Positions 13,280-26,000 of a stretch of DNA of 64,000 nt are shown one piece after another. A model generated the notes under the pieces. It did no database searches. It had not been told where the DNA came from and was given only the letters and a program-made list of their open reading frames with translations. A program made the translations under genes and the position numbers. The stretch comes from Acorus gramineus (taxonomy: Eukaryota > Streptophyta > Magnoliopsida > Acorales > Acoraceae): contig CM060857.1 in NCBI GenBank assembly GCA_030737835.1, forward strand, positions 6,946,746-7,010,745. The letters run 5' to 3'. Position 1 is the first letter of the stretch. Every line of letters begins with the position of its first letter.

Positions 13280-13297
13280 GTTGTGGTGATGCGAAAA

Positions 13298-13397
13298 GGG
13301 TATATTGATTTCAGCAAGATTGTGTGAAGTGTTACATGGATTTCAAACAAAACATAAACAAAACATAAGGGGTATATTGATTTTAGCAAGATTGTGG
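13298..13397. repeat. Short direct duplication
   Basis: The words gggtatattgattt and agcaagattgtg occur twice, at 13298-13325 and 13370-13397, just outside the hAT right end. The duplication is local and has no apparent coding content. Confidence 0.6.
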
Positions 13398-13685
13398 GGG
13401 GGTCTATATGCATCTTTCCATTATTGTTTAATAAAGTGTATATGAATTAAATGCATACATTTTTATTTTTTTCTTAACCTAATATATACTAGCAATGAAC
13501 GAGTTTATCAGAGTATCAGCACCCTTTATGGACAACCTGATATCATAATCAAAACATGTGAATATATTCAGAGTCTAGCCTCAAAGCACACTGTCCTGAC
13601 ATTGCTTCTCCACATTTAATCAGGCTTTACATCTAATTTAACCAAAAAAAAAATACTTCGTGTTACATACACTTAATGTTCTTGA

Positions 13686-16600
13686 TCAAATATTTTCAGA
13701 ATTCCTCAAATACATTAAAAATGTAGCCAATGCGAGTAAAACCAATGCGGTGACATAAACCATCAGAACGTGTGATTCACTGGAAAGAGAACAGTGGCTC
13801 ACTAATACTGTTTTATTCTGACTGAATTTAGCAACAACGAAGCCAGGTTGATCCTTACCAGCCCAAGTCATTGCTGGAACCGTCACTTCTCGTGTTCCAT
13901 CTCCATGGGTGTGGTCACAGAATTGGTGGGTGTGGGCACTAAATACTATCCTGCCAAGGAGCATCACAGAAAAAAAAAAAGCATGAGTAGCCTAGAAATC
14001 AAAACTGGCTAAACAAATATCTAGTATGAGTGACAAATCAATAATTAATTCGAAATTTTGTCAACAGCGATTTGAACAGCCATGAAACAAGGATCTTGTC
14101 AAAATCCAGATGTCAATTAACTATATTTCCAAGTTAAAGCATGAAAAGAAAATGCTGAGCATATTCCTGTATATCTAGAAAAAAAAAAATGATTTTTTTG
14201 TACTAGTCTTGTATTATAGTCTTGTATTATACAACCTAACTGAAAGTCATATGGTTTTTACAATACAACAGAGCTGCAACTCTCAAGGATGCTTCCTTCT
14301 ATTAAAAATGAAAGCAATCAAGTTCAACAGGACATGTCATGTTTCCTGATGAGATCAGTCTTTGAATAAATATAGTAAATATCTTGTCTTGACAGAATCA
14401 AGCATTCTTTCAATAACATGTCATCACAGGACACAACATGATGTCAGACATGGGCTTCGCCTTTAGGAACCCTAATACTATCAACAGTCCATGTATTATT
14501 GGATGAATACACGGTGATGGTGTTCAATACAGTTCTAGGTCTTGGACAAAGACTCTGTTTATCATATAGCCAGAGAAGCATTTAGGGAGTAATGTCTGCT
14601 TGACATATGGCCCACAATCTGATAATTATGAGAAAACAGGAAGTAAAATCTTGCCTTTTGAGTTATCTTAAAAATTTAATTCCAGATTGTCCAACTTTCG
14701 TTAACATATTTAAAGCAAATTACCATTTAAAGCTAGTATAAGCAAATAAAAGAACTAAAAAATATAGTGAATGGAGCCAAGAAAATATCAAGTTATCAAC
14801 AGTACCAATAGCAAAGGATGACTGTCAAACAAAGAGAATCAGTTGTACATGCATGCATGAAATACTTCACTCAAGATAAAGACTACAAAAACATCTGTCA
14901 TAGCACATTGGATAACCTTGGTTTAAGGGCCTGAATAATATACTCGGTTGCATTTTGGGGGAGTGTTTTCAGCAACTCATATGGTCCTGCACCAACAATT
15001 GCACTATAACAAAATATATCAGAAAAAAAGAGTGGAAAAGTTCATTGAATATGACCACAATAGTTAGAGAAATTCTATTTTCTACATCAAAAACCATAAG
15101 CCCACATTTGGATACATAATAAGATTTATTCTGGGGTATACAATTATACCAGCATTAGTGGGTATAGCAGTGGAATAAGTGATTTTGTGTTTGGTTGTAT
15201 TTTGAATTATTTTTGTTGGGAAAAGTAATTATAAAATTTTTGTTGTTTAGATAAAATGTGAATAAAGCGTGGATAAGATTTTATAAAAGGTGAAAAAATG
15301 ATGATAGTTGATTTGACATGTGATTTATAATAGATTATGACATTTGATTTGACAGTGGGCCCACATATTCTTTGGGTGGAATAACGTGAAATAACTTTAA
15401 TTCCATGAGTTGGCCGGAATCCATATACCAGTTTATCCGGCATTGATTAGGTATTCACTGCATCCAAACGCTGTGTTCAACCAATTTGTGTACTTATCAT
15501 CTTTTAATTTAAATCAACATTAAAGTAATCATTAGAAAACCTACAAACAAGAAATAATCTGGTGGCAATAGCTCCCCCATAGCAAACTGTTGTAGATGAA
15601 ATTGTTTGACTTTAAGAAGAGCCATGTGTTTCTTCTTATTCATAAATTCATGTATATCAGTCAGGATATTCTACAGCTTCAAAATGGAGGCAGCGTTGAA
15701 ACAAGTACATTGAAACAAGTACGCATAACAATCAGATGATAAATTTCTACAGGCAAGAGGAAGATTTGTCAATTCTCCAAACTTTTGATGGAAACTTCAA
15801 AAGTGACTTACTGCAAAAGTAGACTGCAGGAGAAAAACTTGATAATGAAGGACCAGATAACTTTGATAAACAACGATTATTGTTACATATATTATTAAAA
15901 AAATAGGTCATTTAAAAACAATGGACTTTCGTTCAATTAGTACAATATCAATGAAAAGTGCTTAGTTAAATCCGATACCAACAACAATCAGCATAGTGCT
16001 TGAACAAATTACAGTAATCTGCAGTATATTGGGTGGTAAATTTCTCTCATCTGAGTTTTATTATGTGATCCAGAGGTACATATCATCGATGATATCATTA
16101 ATTTAAATCTTGATCAACTAACATGTCAATATGTTTGTGGAATTTTATATTTTCCCAGATCTATTATTTGAATAAAAAGAACAAATCAATAAAGAAAGAA
16201 AGAGAAAAAGGAAATCCCAAGGAAATTTTGACAGCTAAAGAAATTTATAAAGGAAAAGAAAGCAAGTTAAGAGAAGAGAAAAGGAGAAGAAATACAACGC
16301 AGTAACTTCGCTTCACAAGTGATGCCTGGATATTAAAATCTGTTATCACGTTTAAATGTGAAAGCCAATGATATTTAAATCTCAGTGTATGCTTATCATA
16401 TCAAGTAAAATGTATGTCTTTCTTTGTAGTGCAAAAAAAAAATTGGAAGTCTTCAGGAACAAATCTCTTTTCAGCTTGATTACATGCACTTAAAAATAAA
16501 AATAACCACAAAATTTGGAGTTCTACAGCTGATGTATATCTTTCTATTGGAATAATATGCCAAACCTTTAAAGAGGCTATTAACACCTTGCTCAGGAAAA

Positions 16601-18968
16601 CATAGATCTCAGTAGTCCCTATGGACATTTAAGTTTGCAATTGTTTTGTGAAAGACAAATGATACGTAGGCAAGTTGAAATATCCTGACAGATAAATATA
16701 AAGCAATAAAGATAGAATCAAAATAGCCAACCTTACCCATCAATAAGTATTTTGAAACTCTCATGGAAATAGTGCCACAGGGTCCTTTTATTGACTTCAA
16801 CTTTACAGCTGCTTCTTGCCACCTGGTGCAAGGGAAAATGGAGCAGAAGCACAGAACCAGCACCAGGTGGAACATCATTCTCCCTCCAGTGGAAGGTATT
16901 GAAATCTCCTCTTGATTCAGTTGGCCTCTGAAATTCTTCCACTGCAATCTTGGATCTACTCATATCAACACTTTCTCTCTCTATAAATTTTTCAACACTG
17001 AAGAGTAAGTCATTGTTGCCACAGAGCATTGGAACAGTGTTAACAGATACAAAACTGATATTGCTAATCTCAAAGGCACCACAACCAACTGAATCCAAAC
17101 CAGGCAAATTGCTAGCTATCTCTCTTACAAGATTTGCATTTATTTTATTGCAAGAGCCAATATCCCTATCACCAAGGATAATATGAAGAGGAAGTTCCAG
17201 AAAAGGCCCCAATATTTTTTGTAGTTGCTGTAGAATTGTTGACCATTTATTGCTCTTCAACTGTGAGCCTCTTGCTGATATGTCTCCCAAGATTACTAGC
17301 ATATCTGGATCCAGCATCTTAAGAGATTTCTGCTAAACAAATAGGCAGATATCAATTAAAGTCACCAAGAACATAAACATCAGATAATAATTATCTTCAA
17401 TTTACAATGCTGATTTCACAACATGGTTATCTCTTGTTCATAGTGACAGAATTGGGATAATTTGGTAGAAAAGCTGTGAATACAGTGGGAATCTTTTTGG
17501 CATTATTAAATATAATTTCATAGGAGTTTGGAAACATAGTAGGTCTTTTGCAGGAAAATATCACTTACAGATTTCTCCACAAAAAATCCCAAAATAATAG
17601 TAGTGTTCAAAGAATGTTATTCACTATTCAGTATTTGAGGTTTAGAAACACTGCTCCTTCCAGTAATTTTATTTTTCATTTTGTTTATGTTGATCTAGTC
17701 TGCTTTTCCTTTCTCCCCTACAGCTATGCACCTCATCACTTTTTTAAGAATATAGAGCCAAACAGTGACAATAAAAAATCATACCTTTTGAAGTATTTTA
17801 TAGTAATTTGGTGTATTTTGTCCTGTAAACCAAACCGAATAAAATCATAGATGATATAGAATAAAATTTTAGAAGTCAAAATTTAGCAATTTACTTTTAT
17901 TGTGTCATTCTGAAATAACATAAAAGGCAAAAGAATTTTAGAAGACAGAGAGGTTCACATAAACAAATAGCATTATAGCACAAACTAATTAAATTTATAA
18001 GTAGAATCCTTTCCAAGATATATTACAACTTTGTAACATTAGCAAGTACTTCCCATTCTTGATATACTTTCTAAGGTCCCAATTTGGAACTGACTATTGA
18101 GTAAATTCTAATTTTGCACAATCAATTTTTTCAAAAATCATTAGATTGTGCAAAAAGAAAAACAATAACATTATTCATGAACTTAATAAATCACTCCAAT
18201 AAACTAAACAGTGGTCTTTGTTGGAAGTTCAAAAAGATTTCTTGGTACATCAGGAAATTTAGTTGCACTAATCATATTTACCCCTCTGTTTTCTGCTATA
18301 TCCTCCACGAGACACGATTTTAGGATTGACCGGAACTGGAATTTCAAGAATTGGTTGGAACAGGAACACCAACCTAATTTGTTGGTTATTAAAAAGTTTA
18401 GTTGGAGGTGATTTGAAATTCCAATTCCATCCAATGCCAATCTATAAATTTAAATTCAAACTAGTTGATCAGGTAGATCCAAACGAGTTGATTAGGTAGT
18501 TGTAGACTAGTATGAGTTGCAATCCGAATCCCATCTAATTCCCTCAATAAAAAGAGGAAATCTGGGATTAAAAATGCCATTTACTAATAATCTAACAACA
18601 TCCGAGTCTCATAGAATATATATTAACCAAATTTTTTTAGAAGAAACAAAACCCAAATAAAACACGCAATTAAACAAGTGATCATCAATCAGTGTTGTTT
18701 ATACCCGAAAGAACTTGGCCGTGTAAGAATCCCTAAAGTAGGCGGTGATGGGGCCCGCCTCCGATCCCATGAGCAGCAAATCCGCCACGATCATCAGCTT
18801 CAGATCCTCGGAACCCGATAGATTCCCCGCCTTGGGATCCCCGCCGCCGCCTTCGCCGGAGGAGACCTCGCACGACGGGATGGAGACCCACTCCTCGAAG
18901 GCGACTAGGGCGGCGACGATGAGCAGCGGCAGCGCAGTCCTCCAAGCGAAGGCCGCCGCCGACGCCAT
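13686..18968 (-). CDS. Membrane metallophosphoesterase, Cdc1/TED1/PGAP5-like, four exons
   Basis: Predicted exons on the minus strand are 18968-18705, 17329-16737, 15003-14917 and 13950-13686. The introns are GT-AG and the phases are consistent, giving 402 residues. There is a hydrophobic N-terminal anchor (about residues 10-27) and a C-terminal membrane helix (VLMVYVTALVLLALATFLMY, about 372-392), so the catalytic domain would be luminal. The calcineurin-like fold is suggested by VILGDISARG (101-109), IILGDRDIG (139-146), a VLLLHFPLH segment near residue 260 and SAHTHQFCDH (319-328). Yeast and animal relatives of this family remodel GPI-anchor glycans in ER exit. Here the DxH motif reads ADLLLM, GDxxD reads GDISA and GNHD reads GDRD, so several usual metal ligands differ. 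I recall plant homologues sharing this pattern, but could not check. The first exon is GC-rich, like that of the xylosidase. The ORF is intact. Confidence 0.88.
15090..15475. repeat. Probable MITE in intron 2 of the metallophosphoesterase gene
   Basis: The left part reads 'catttggatacataat' and the right part, in reverse complement, reads 'gtttggatgcagtgaa', giving short inverted ends around TTTGGATRCA. Wording such as 'ggtatacaattataccagc' and 'gcccacatattctttggg' is typical of small intronic elements. Borders and target duplication could not be fixed. Confidence 0.4.
18210..18560. repeat. Possible small repeat in intron 1 of the metallophosphoesterase gene
   Basis: A moderately GC-richer block with AATTCCAATTCCATCCAA and AGATCCAAACGAG words, unlike the surrounding intron. 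No clear ends are found. Listed so the intron is not read as featureless. Confidence 0.25.
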
Positions 18969-19050
18969 GTCCGCGTACGCCGGCGCCGGTATCCGTTACA
19001 GATAGAGCGTCCCGAAATATCGGGGAGAGGGCGAAACCAGGGAGTGCCAT

Positions 19051-21041
19051 AGACGACGGTGTTTTTTTTAATTCCTTTTATTAACCTTACCTTCCTGGGA
19101 AAGGACCTGTTGGGGTTTGGCTTTACTGGTTGTAATTGGTCTCGTCATTTGAAATAAATGTAGGGGTACAATCGTAAATGATGCCTTAAAGAAATTCAAT
19201 TACTCCCCTAACTAAAAAGAAAAAAATAATAATTAGGTAAAAATCTTCAATTAACTCTCTACCGTCTTCTTGAAATCACGTAAAATCTTTGTAAAATAAA
19301 AAAATCATTTTAGATCTTAATAAAATATATATGGGTAACGAATTTAATTCCTCGATGAAGAATATATTGAAATAAGTTCTTAGAAACTTATTAAAATTGG
19401 ATTCAGTCCCTACCAACTTTATAAAATTAGATTTAGTTCTTTTATAAGATAAAAATATCCCTGTCATTTTTCAACATCATCATGTCCTGAAATGTCATCC
19501 TTATATATATATATATCCGCCGTCAGACCTCAATTGATTTACAAAATTGAGTCATTTTTCAACATTTTTCACTCCTCAATCTAATTACAGAGACTGAACA
19601 AAAAAAAATTACAGTTTCATTAACTCCATTAAAAAATCAATAGAGAAAACAATTTAAACACTAAATCAAAATTCTATAATACATTCTTAACTCAAAAATT
19701 ACTAACAATAAAAAGTATAATACATTTATTATAAAACTATAATTTATTTAATACAATTTAAATAAATCAGTATATATTTTTAGATAATTACATGAATTTT
19801 TTATAATTTTTAAAAGATTTTCCACTCAAACAATTTTTCACATGTTGCAACCCCACTCCCTCATATATATACACATAATCTTATAACTTGCAACCCACCC
19901 CCAACCAATTTAGAAACCCTCACTCTCTCTCTTTACTCTCCCTCTTGATCTCCTTCTCCATCCCCACGAGAGGTGCATACGAGTCTCACGGGGGCGGACG
20001 GGGAACAATGAAGGTAGAGAAGCCCATGGAGTTCTACGGGTCGGTCATGCCAAAGGGGGGACAAGGTGAGGGTCCTCGTGGAGGATCTTAGGAGGGTTTA
20101 GGGTTTCAGCCGTGGAAGATGTTTACCATCGAATGGCTCATCAGGTCAAGGGCTATTCAGGGAGGGACGTGAATAGGGTCAGGAGGTTTGGGGTTTTGGC
20201 CATTGAAGATGGTCACGGAGAAGAAAAAAATTGAATGATTGAATGTTTGGGAGTGATTGAATGTTTGTTGTTCTTGGAGAAGAAAAAAAGTTTTGACTTG
20301 ATCTAGTAAGTAATTGATGGAAATAAGTTTATTTGATTTGGTTTTTAGGGTTGGATTTGTTGTTTTTTTTGTAACATTTGGATCTGTAATGATTTTATGA
20401 TTTTGGGACTCTAATTTTGAAATAGGTTTGAATAGGGGAAAGAATTTTTTATGTTTGATTTAGGGATGAGACTTTTGGGGTTTTCATTTGGAAGGGATAA
20501 TGGGTTAGAAAGGGGTGGCTTTCACTTTTTTAAAAGCATGTAAAATATGTTTTTATTAAGGAAAATGATTGACAAGCCCCATTTCGTAGGCCCCATGTAA
20601 GCTTCATGGCATATGATAGATTGGATTACCTAAAATACCCTTTAAATATGTTTGTTAATGCTCAGTGTAATTAATAGGGCAGTTGAGAAATTTCTAGAAT
20701 CACGCATCTAGGTATTCAAATATGGTTTTTTTTTTCCTTTTTTGAATTTTAACATTTGAATCGTCTATTCATTTTTCGACTATATCTAGGTTAATACTGC
20801 CTTCTTTGGAACAGCGTGTGGGGCGCATTCAATTGCTATTCTTTTTTCCTTTTTTGACTATATCACGTTTGAACGCTCATAATTGAATTAACAGTTTTAT
20901 TTTGTGGTAAATTTTCAGAAATTTTTTTTTGAGAATGCAATTGGATTTGATTTTTTGGACGACTCTTTTAAGCGTGTAATCTGATCGAAAAAAGAAAAAA
21001 AATAGAATAGTTTGGCTACCATTGAAATGTCTGCCGATTCA
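19051..21041. other. Intergenic, AT-rich, no gene recognised
   Basis: This is the upstream flank of the metallophosphoesterase gene (its leader probably begins near 19050) followed by AT-rich sequence. A 67-codon ORF at 19888-20091 has no recognisable domain. At 20565-20625 words such as AAGCCCCAT and GGCCCCATG resemble, inverted, the sequence at 22885-22935, so a larger DNA transposon may span this stretch, but I cannot define it. Confidence 0.5.
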
Positions 21042-21049
21042 GGTGTGGT

Positions 21050-21990
21050 TAGGCCTGTCAACGGGTCGGGTCGGGGTGGACCCGGACCCGACCTATGACA
21101 GGACCCGGCGGGTCCAGGTCCAACCCAAGACCCGGCGGGTCCGAAAAAATGTTGACCCGGACCCGTCGGACCTGGGTTGGGTCCGGGTCTGACCCGACCC
21201 AAATGGTTGGGTAAAAAAAAAAAGAAAAAAAAGAGAAGAGCTCATGTATTTGTTTGCCTTATCATTCTATTTGAAATTTTTTGTAATAAAACATTATTGT
21301 TAATGAGACTATGTTTGAATATAATTTTATACAATTCAAAAGAAGTAAATCAATTATTAAACAACATTCTAAACAATAATCACTAACATAAAAAACATAT
21401 TAACCTAAATAATAAACATAACTAATTATACAAACATTCAAAACAATATTAACCTAAACAACATTCAAAACAATAAACACTAACATATTAACCTAAATAA
21501 TAAACATAAATCATGCAACAAACTAATTAATCATACAAATTCAAAAGCTAATAAGTTAATTGTCCAAAATAAACCGACGACAATACATTACTAAGTTTAT
21601 TACATATTAAACAATCAAGTTCTTGCAAGTTGCAACATCAACACAAAAAAAAAAAATGTTATGATTATGACTTATGATTTATAGGCTTGTTATGATTATG
21701 ATTTATGAACTTGTAAATACAAAAATAAGTTAAGTAAGAAATAAAATTATGTATCAACTAATACTAATGGTCTTATAATATATGAGCATATTTTAATAAA
21801 ACAATCGGGTCTCGGGTCCAACGGGTCGGGGTGGGGTGGACCCGGACCCGACCCGTTTGTTTGTTCGGGTCCACCGGGTCGGGTCCAACTCGGGTCGGGT
21901 CCAAATCGGGTCGGGTATATTACACGTGTAATCGGGTCCGGGTCGGGTCGGGTCGGGTCCGGGTCTGGACCCGACCCGTTGACAGGCCTA
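21050..21990. mobile_element. Non-autonomous hAT-type element, 941 bp, with GGGTC-rich ends
   Basis: The left end is TAGGCCTGTCAACGGGTCGG and the right end is GACCCGTTGACAGGCCTA, an inverted repeat perfect over 18 bases. The element is flanked by a perfect 8-bp duplication GGTGTGGT at 21042-21049 and 21991-21998. Both subterminal regions (about 150-190 bp each) are dense in GGGTC/GACCC words in both orientations, while the centre is very AT-rich and non-coding. The long GGGTC-rich arms could pair with each other. The 8-bp duplication places it in hAT. Confidence 0.92.
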
Positions 21991-22950
21991 GGTGTGGTGT
22001 TTGTTTTATTGTATGTTTTTCAATTGTTTCATTTTTTTGTTTTTTTTAATGTTGATTCTGGTTGTTTTCATACGTCAAATGTAGTTTTCAATACGGCATA
22101 TCCGTTGTTTAACATTTGAATGTCAGTTACATATGCATACCCATGTGATATAGAACGTAACTAACTATTATATGGATGTTTGTATTGAATTTTGTAAATA
22201 GCTTCATGGATTTGTGAATGTAACTAACTTATTATATGGATTTTGTATTTTAACTCAAGTTACATTCGCAAATTTTTTCTTGACTCTGTTATTTGATATT
22301 AAATATGGTAGTCTTTAATCTGGCTTTTGTTTGCAATTTTTTCGTTGAATCTGGTGTTCGATGTTAAATACTTTTTTTGGAGAATTTTATAGTGTTTTGA
22401 TGTTATATTGAGATATGGTTGTGTTACATTTTCAAACTAATATGAACATTTACACATTATTCGTGTAATATATTTTAAAACTAAGTTACATTCACAAAAT
22501 GTAGCTGACCTTTTTATCTGATCTTAGTGTTTCGTTAAAAGTCAGTTACATTCATCAAAAAGTGGATATGAAGGTTGAAAAAATTGGAATCCAGAGAAGG
22601 ATTGAAAAGATAGTCGAACCACCTCTCATATGATAGAGAGCGACAAAAAGAATCCAGTACTGGTGACGCCGTTCTTTGAAGATGAGTAGGTTGGCTGAAA
22701 TGATTTTTTTAAGTTGTTGATTTTTTAAAAAAATGGTTAGATTTTTTTTGGATGTGTTTAGGGAAGAGAAACTGTACACAAAAATAGGATTTGACATGTG
22801 ACATTCGATTTAAATAGGGGTAATTTGATACTTTATTTTTTGTCCTTTTGTTAAAGTCAACTAGATAGCCAATAAAAATTTGACACCTCATGGGGCTTAT
22901 GAGTGAGGCTTATATAATGGGGCATGTGTAGCAAAGCTCTTCTATTAATG

Positions 22951-23790
22951 GGTTAAGGACATCTAAGTCCCTACAAATATGGAAAAACCCATATAAGTCC
23001 CTACTAAAATTGGGACAGACGTACAAGTCCCTGAAAACTCAGAAAAAACCCAATTATCATCTCTGAGTTAAATTTTCATCCAAACTTAATAGAATATTCC
23101 TAGAATATTTCATCACATATAATTGTGTAGACATTGAAGTCCTTATACACAGTCATAAAGACAAATTAATCCCCGCCAAAGATAAAATTGCCCCTGAAAG
23201 ACTTTTACATTAAATTGTGTACACATTGTAGTCCCTCTAAATAATCATAAAGACATCGGCATTTTTGTCTTCATCCTCCTTCTACAATCAATATCTCATA
23301 TTATTTGTCTTTATGATTGTTTATAAAGACTGCAATGTCTACACAATGAAATGTAAAAATCTTTCAGGGGCATTTTTGTCTTTTAGATTGACCAATTTGT
23401 CTTTATGATTGTTTATAGGGACTACCATGTATATCCAATTAAATGTAAAAATCTTTCAGGGGCAATTTTATCTTTTGCAGGGACTAATTTGTCTTTATGA
23501 TTATTTATAGGGACTACAATGTGTACACAATTTAATGTGAAAGTCTTTCAGGGGCAATTTATCTTTTGCAGGGACTAATTTGTCTTTATGACTGTTTATA
23601 AGGACTTCAATGTCTACACAATTATATGTGATGGAATATTATGTGAATATTCTGTTAAGTTTGGATGAAAATTTAACTCAGGGATGATAATTGGGTTTTT
23701 CTAAATTTTCAAGGACTTGTACATCTATCTCAATTTTAATAGGGACTTAAATGGATTTTCTCATGTTTGTAGGGACTTAAATGTCTTTAA
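22951..23790. mobile_element. Foldback-type element with long inverted arms and internal tandem repeats
   Basis: The left arm (TTAAGGACATCTAAGTCCCT onward) is the imperfect inverse of the right arm (ending AGGGACTTAAATGTCTTTAA), and the match extends over roughly 200 bases each side. Between the arms lie about four diverged tandem copies of an ~85-base unit containing 'ctttcaggggcaattt' and 'gggactaatttgtctttat'. The flanks tctattaat (22941-22949) and tttattaat (23794-23802) match at 8 of 9 bases, which would fit a 9-bp Mutator-type duplication. No transposase is present. A partial relative lies at 12400-12660. Confidence 0.7.
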
Positions 23791-23802
23791 TTTTTTATTA
23801 AT

Positions 23803-25995
23803 ATTTAAAAGGGTGGGTTGAAAATGTGATGGGGTTGGAGTAAAGGCCCCCACATTCATATATTTCTTAAGGGTCTTGCTACATGAACCCCAAAATTTAA
23901 GTCACATTGAGAAACTTCAATATGTGTCATTAATTTATTGGTTTCTTGTTTAACTTTTTTTAAAGTCAAAAAGTGCGGAGACAATACTACCCTTTTTTAT
24001 ATTTGAATTTTTCATTATAAAAAACAATCCCTCATTAATTGGGATTGAATAACCGCCTCTAGCACTCCTTTTTGAAAAAAAAAAAAATTTACCCTCATAA
24101 GACATCCACTACTTCAAAAATTCATTCCGGCCGGCCTTCTCATCTCCGGCGATCGGCATCACTACCTTTGGATTGCTCTCGTCGCCCTCTATCATATGAG
24201 AGGTGGATCGGCTACCTTTCGAGCACTCCTCCGACCTCCATCTCCTCCGACCTCTACCTCCATTTTTTTCAGATACAGCTACAAATGAATATATTAGAAT
24301 TTCAGATACAGAAGATTATATTCATATGAAACAATTATATTCTACCTGTTAATGAAGCATTGCTTAGATGATTAATAAAAATATTTAAATATACATGACA
24401 AAACAATTAAATATTATTCAGATACACATTAATCAAATCCATTAAAAAGAAAAATAACAAACAACAAATTGAGCTAGGTAAATAATTCAGATACACGTGT
24501 ATCTGAAATCTGAAATAACAACTTTACATTAGATACAAGTGTATTTGGAATCTGAATGAGTTTAAAAATGAAACAATTATGGTTTATATGCTAATGAGAC
24601 ATTGCATAGATGATTAATAAAAGTCTTTAAATATAGATGTCAAAAAATAATTAAATATTATTCAGATACACATTAATCAAATCCACCAAAAGAAAAATAA
24701 CAAACAACAAATTGGGTTGGATAAATAATTAAGATACACATGTATCTGAAATCTGAATTAACAACTTTACATTAGATAACAATGTATCTTGAATCCGAAT
24801 GAGTTAAATAATGATCATGCAAGGTTAAAAATATACTGAACGACTCAATATGCATACTTATACACATACACAACAACAAAAACGATTATACAAATCGTAC
24901 TTATTCAGATCTCAAAAATCGTACTGAATAATATTATGCAAGGCTAAAAATTCAGATACAGTGGCAATGTATCTGAATTTAAATTAAATTCGATCTCAAA
25001 AATGTATTGATGATTCAAAGATGAATGTAAAATCAGAACAATATGTTTTATTCAGATCGAAAAGCTTAACCTGAATGGATCGTCATTGTTTGCACCACAA
25101 TCAGATCGCAAATAAAAAAAAAATTACTAGAGTAATTGTAATCTTCTCCTCCAATCCCCACCAAAACTGAATTCGATATTTTTTCCACATATCAATCTGA
25201 ATAAAAAAATGTAAATCTTATTTTTTTGGTATTCAATTGAATTGATTGCTTTAAAAAGAGAGAGAATATCCTAAATCATAACCACCTCGAGATTTAAGGA
25301 ATCGGTTATGGAAAAAACTTCTCCATTTAGATAAGAAGGATAAAGCAGATAATTCAATAGGGCTTGAGATGGGGTCTACCAATTGGGGCCTAAAAATCAT
25401 TATTAATTTCTTAAATCTGAATTGCTTGTTGTCCAATCATCGTTGACAACCATGGTGATATTTTAGCAAAACTCTTTCATGAACTCTACTTTTAGTTAGT
25501 TATTCTTCACATACTCTTTTTTCCATCGTTACCTTCCTTGTTCTCCTAGGATATCTTAGTCTGTGTCTTCCATTTACGGTCTTGACTGTTCCGATATCTC
25601 TTTTACTTCACTTTTCATTTTCAACGACAAGAGAGAGTATTTCGACAAAAAAAAATCCAAGATCTCACCCCAAAAAAAATATAGTATTTGCTAGCGAATC
25701 CAGCATAAGTGAGATCTATGTTTTTAAAACAATGTATACTAAAAAAAAAAGTCTTCCATGCAAAAGAAGATAAGGAAACGTTCATGGTTCTAAACTATCT
25801 TGTTTTAGTATAAATGACGCATTATTATATCTTACTCAATACATTATATCTGACTTCACATTTTCAATTGATTTTTTTTTATCATATTTAGTTCTACACC
25901 AAATCAAAGAAATTAGAAAAAAGTAAAATATATTTTTTATTATCTTCATGGAACAATGGATTTAGGTTTATTCAACTCAAGAGACTCCACAAGTA
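23803..25995. other. Intergenic, AT-rich, no gene recognised
   Basis: Apart from the 244-bp tandem duplication listed separately, I see only AT-rich sequence with scattered A/T runs. A patch at 24125-24250 is GC-richer and pyrimidine-rich but has no gene structure. Confidence 0.5.
24320..24808. repeat. Two-copy tandem duplication, period about 244 bp
   Basis: The segment with 'attgcatagatgattaat', 'cagatacacattaatcaaat' and 'aaataacaaacaacaaatt' is present twice, with the same words spaced 244 bases apart (for example 24421 and 24665). The first copy carries the 18-bp perfect palindrome CAGATACACGTGTATCTG at 24499-24516 or thereabouts, with a central CACGTG. In the second copy the palindrome is broken by one base. 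Confidence 0.8.
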
Positions 25996-26000
25996 GTCCA

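Noticed and set aside
19888..20091. 67-codon ORF beginning MQPTPNQ
   Set aside because: No recognisable domain, AT-rich repeat surroundings, and no exon structure found.
22885..24010. Inverted similarity between 22800-22938 and 23873-24010 as ends of one larger transposon
   Set aside because: The similarity is patchy and no target duplication could be fixed; kept only as a remark under intergenic sequence.
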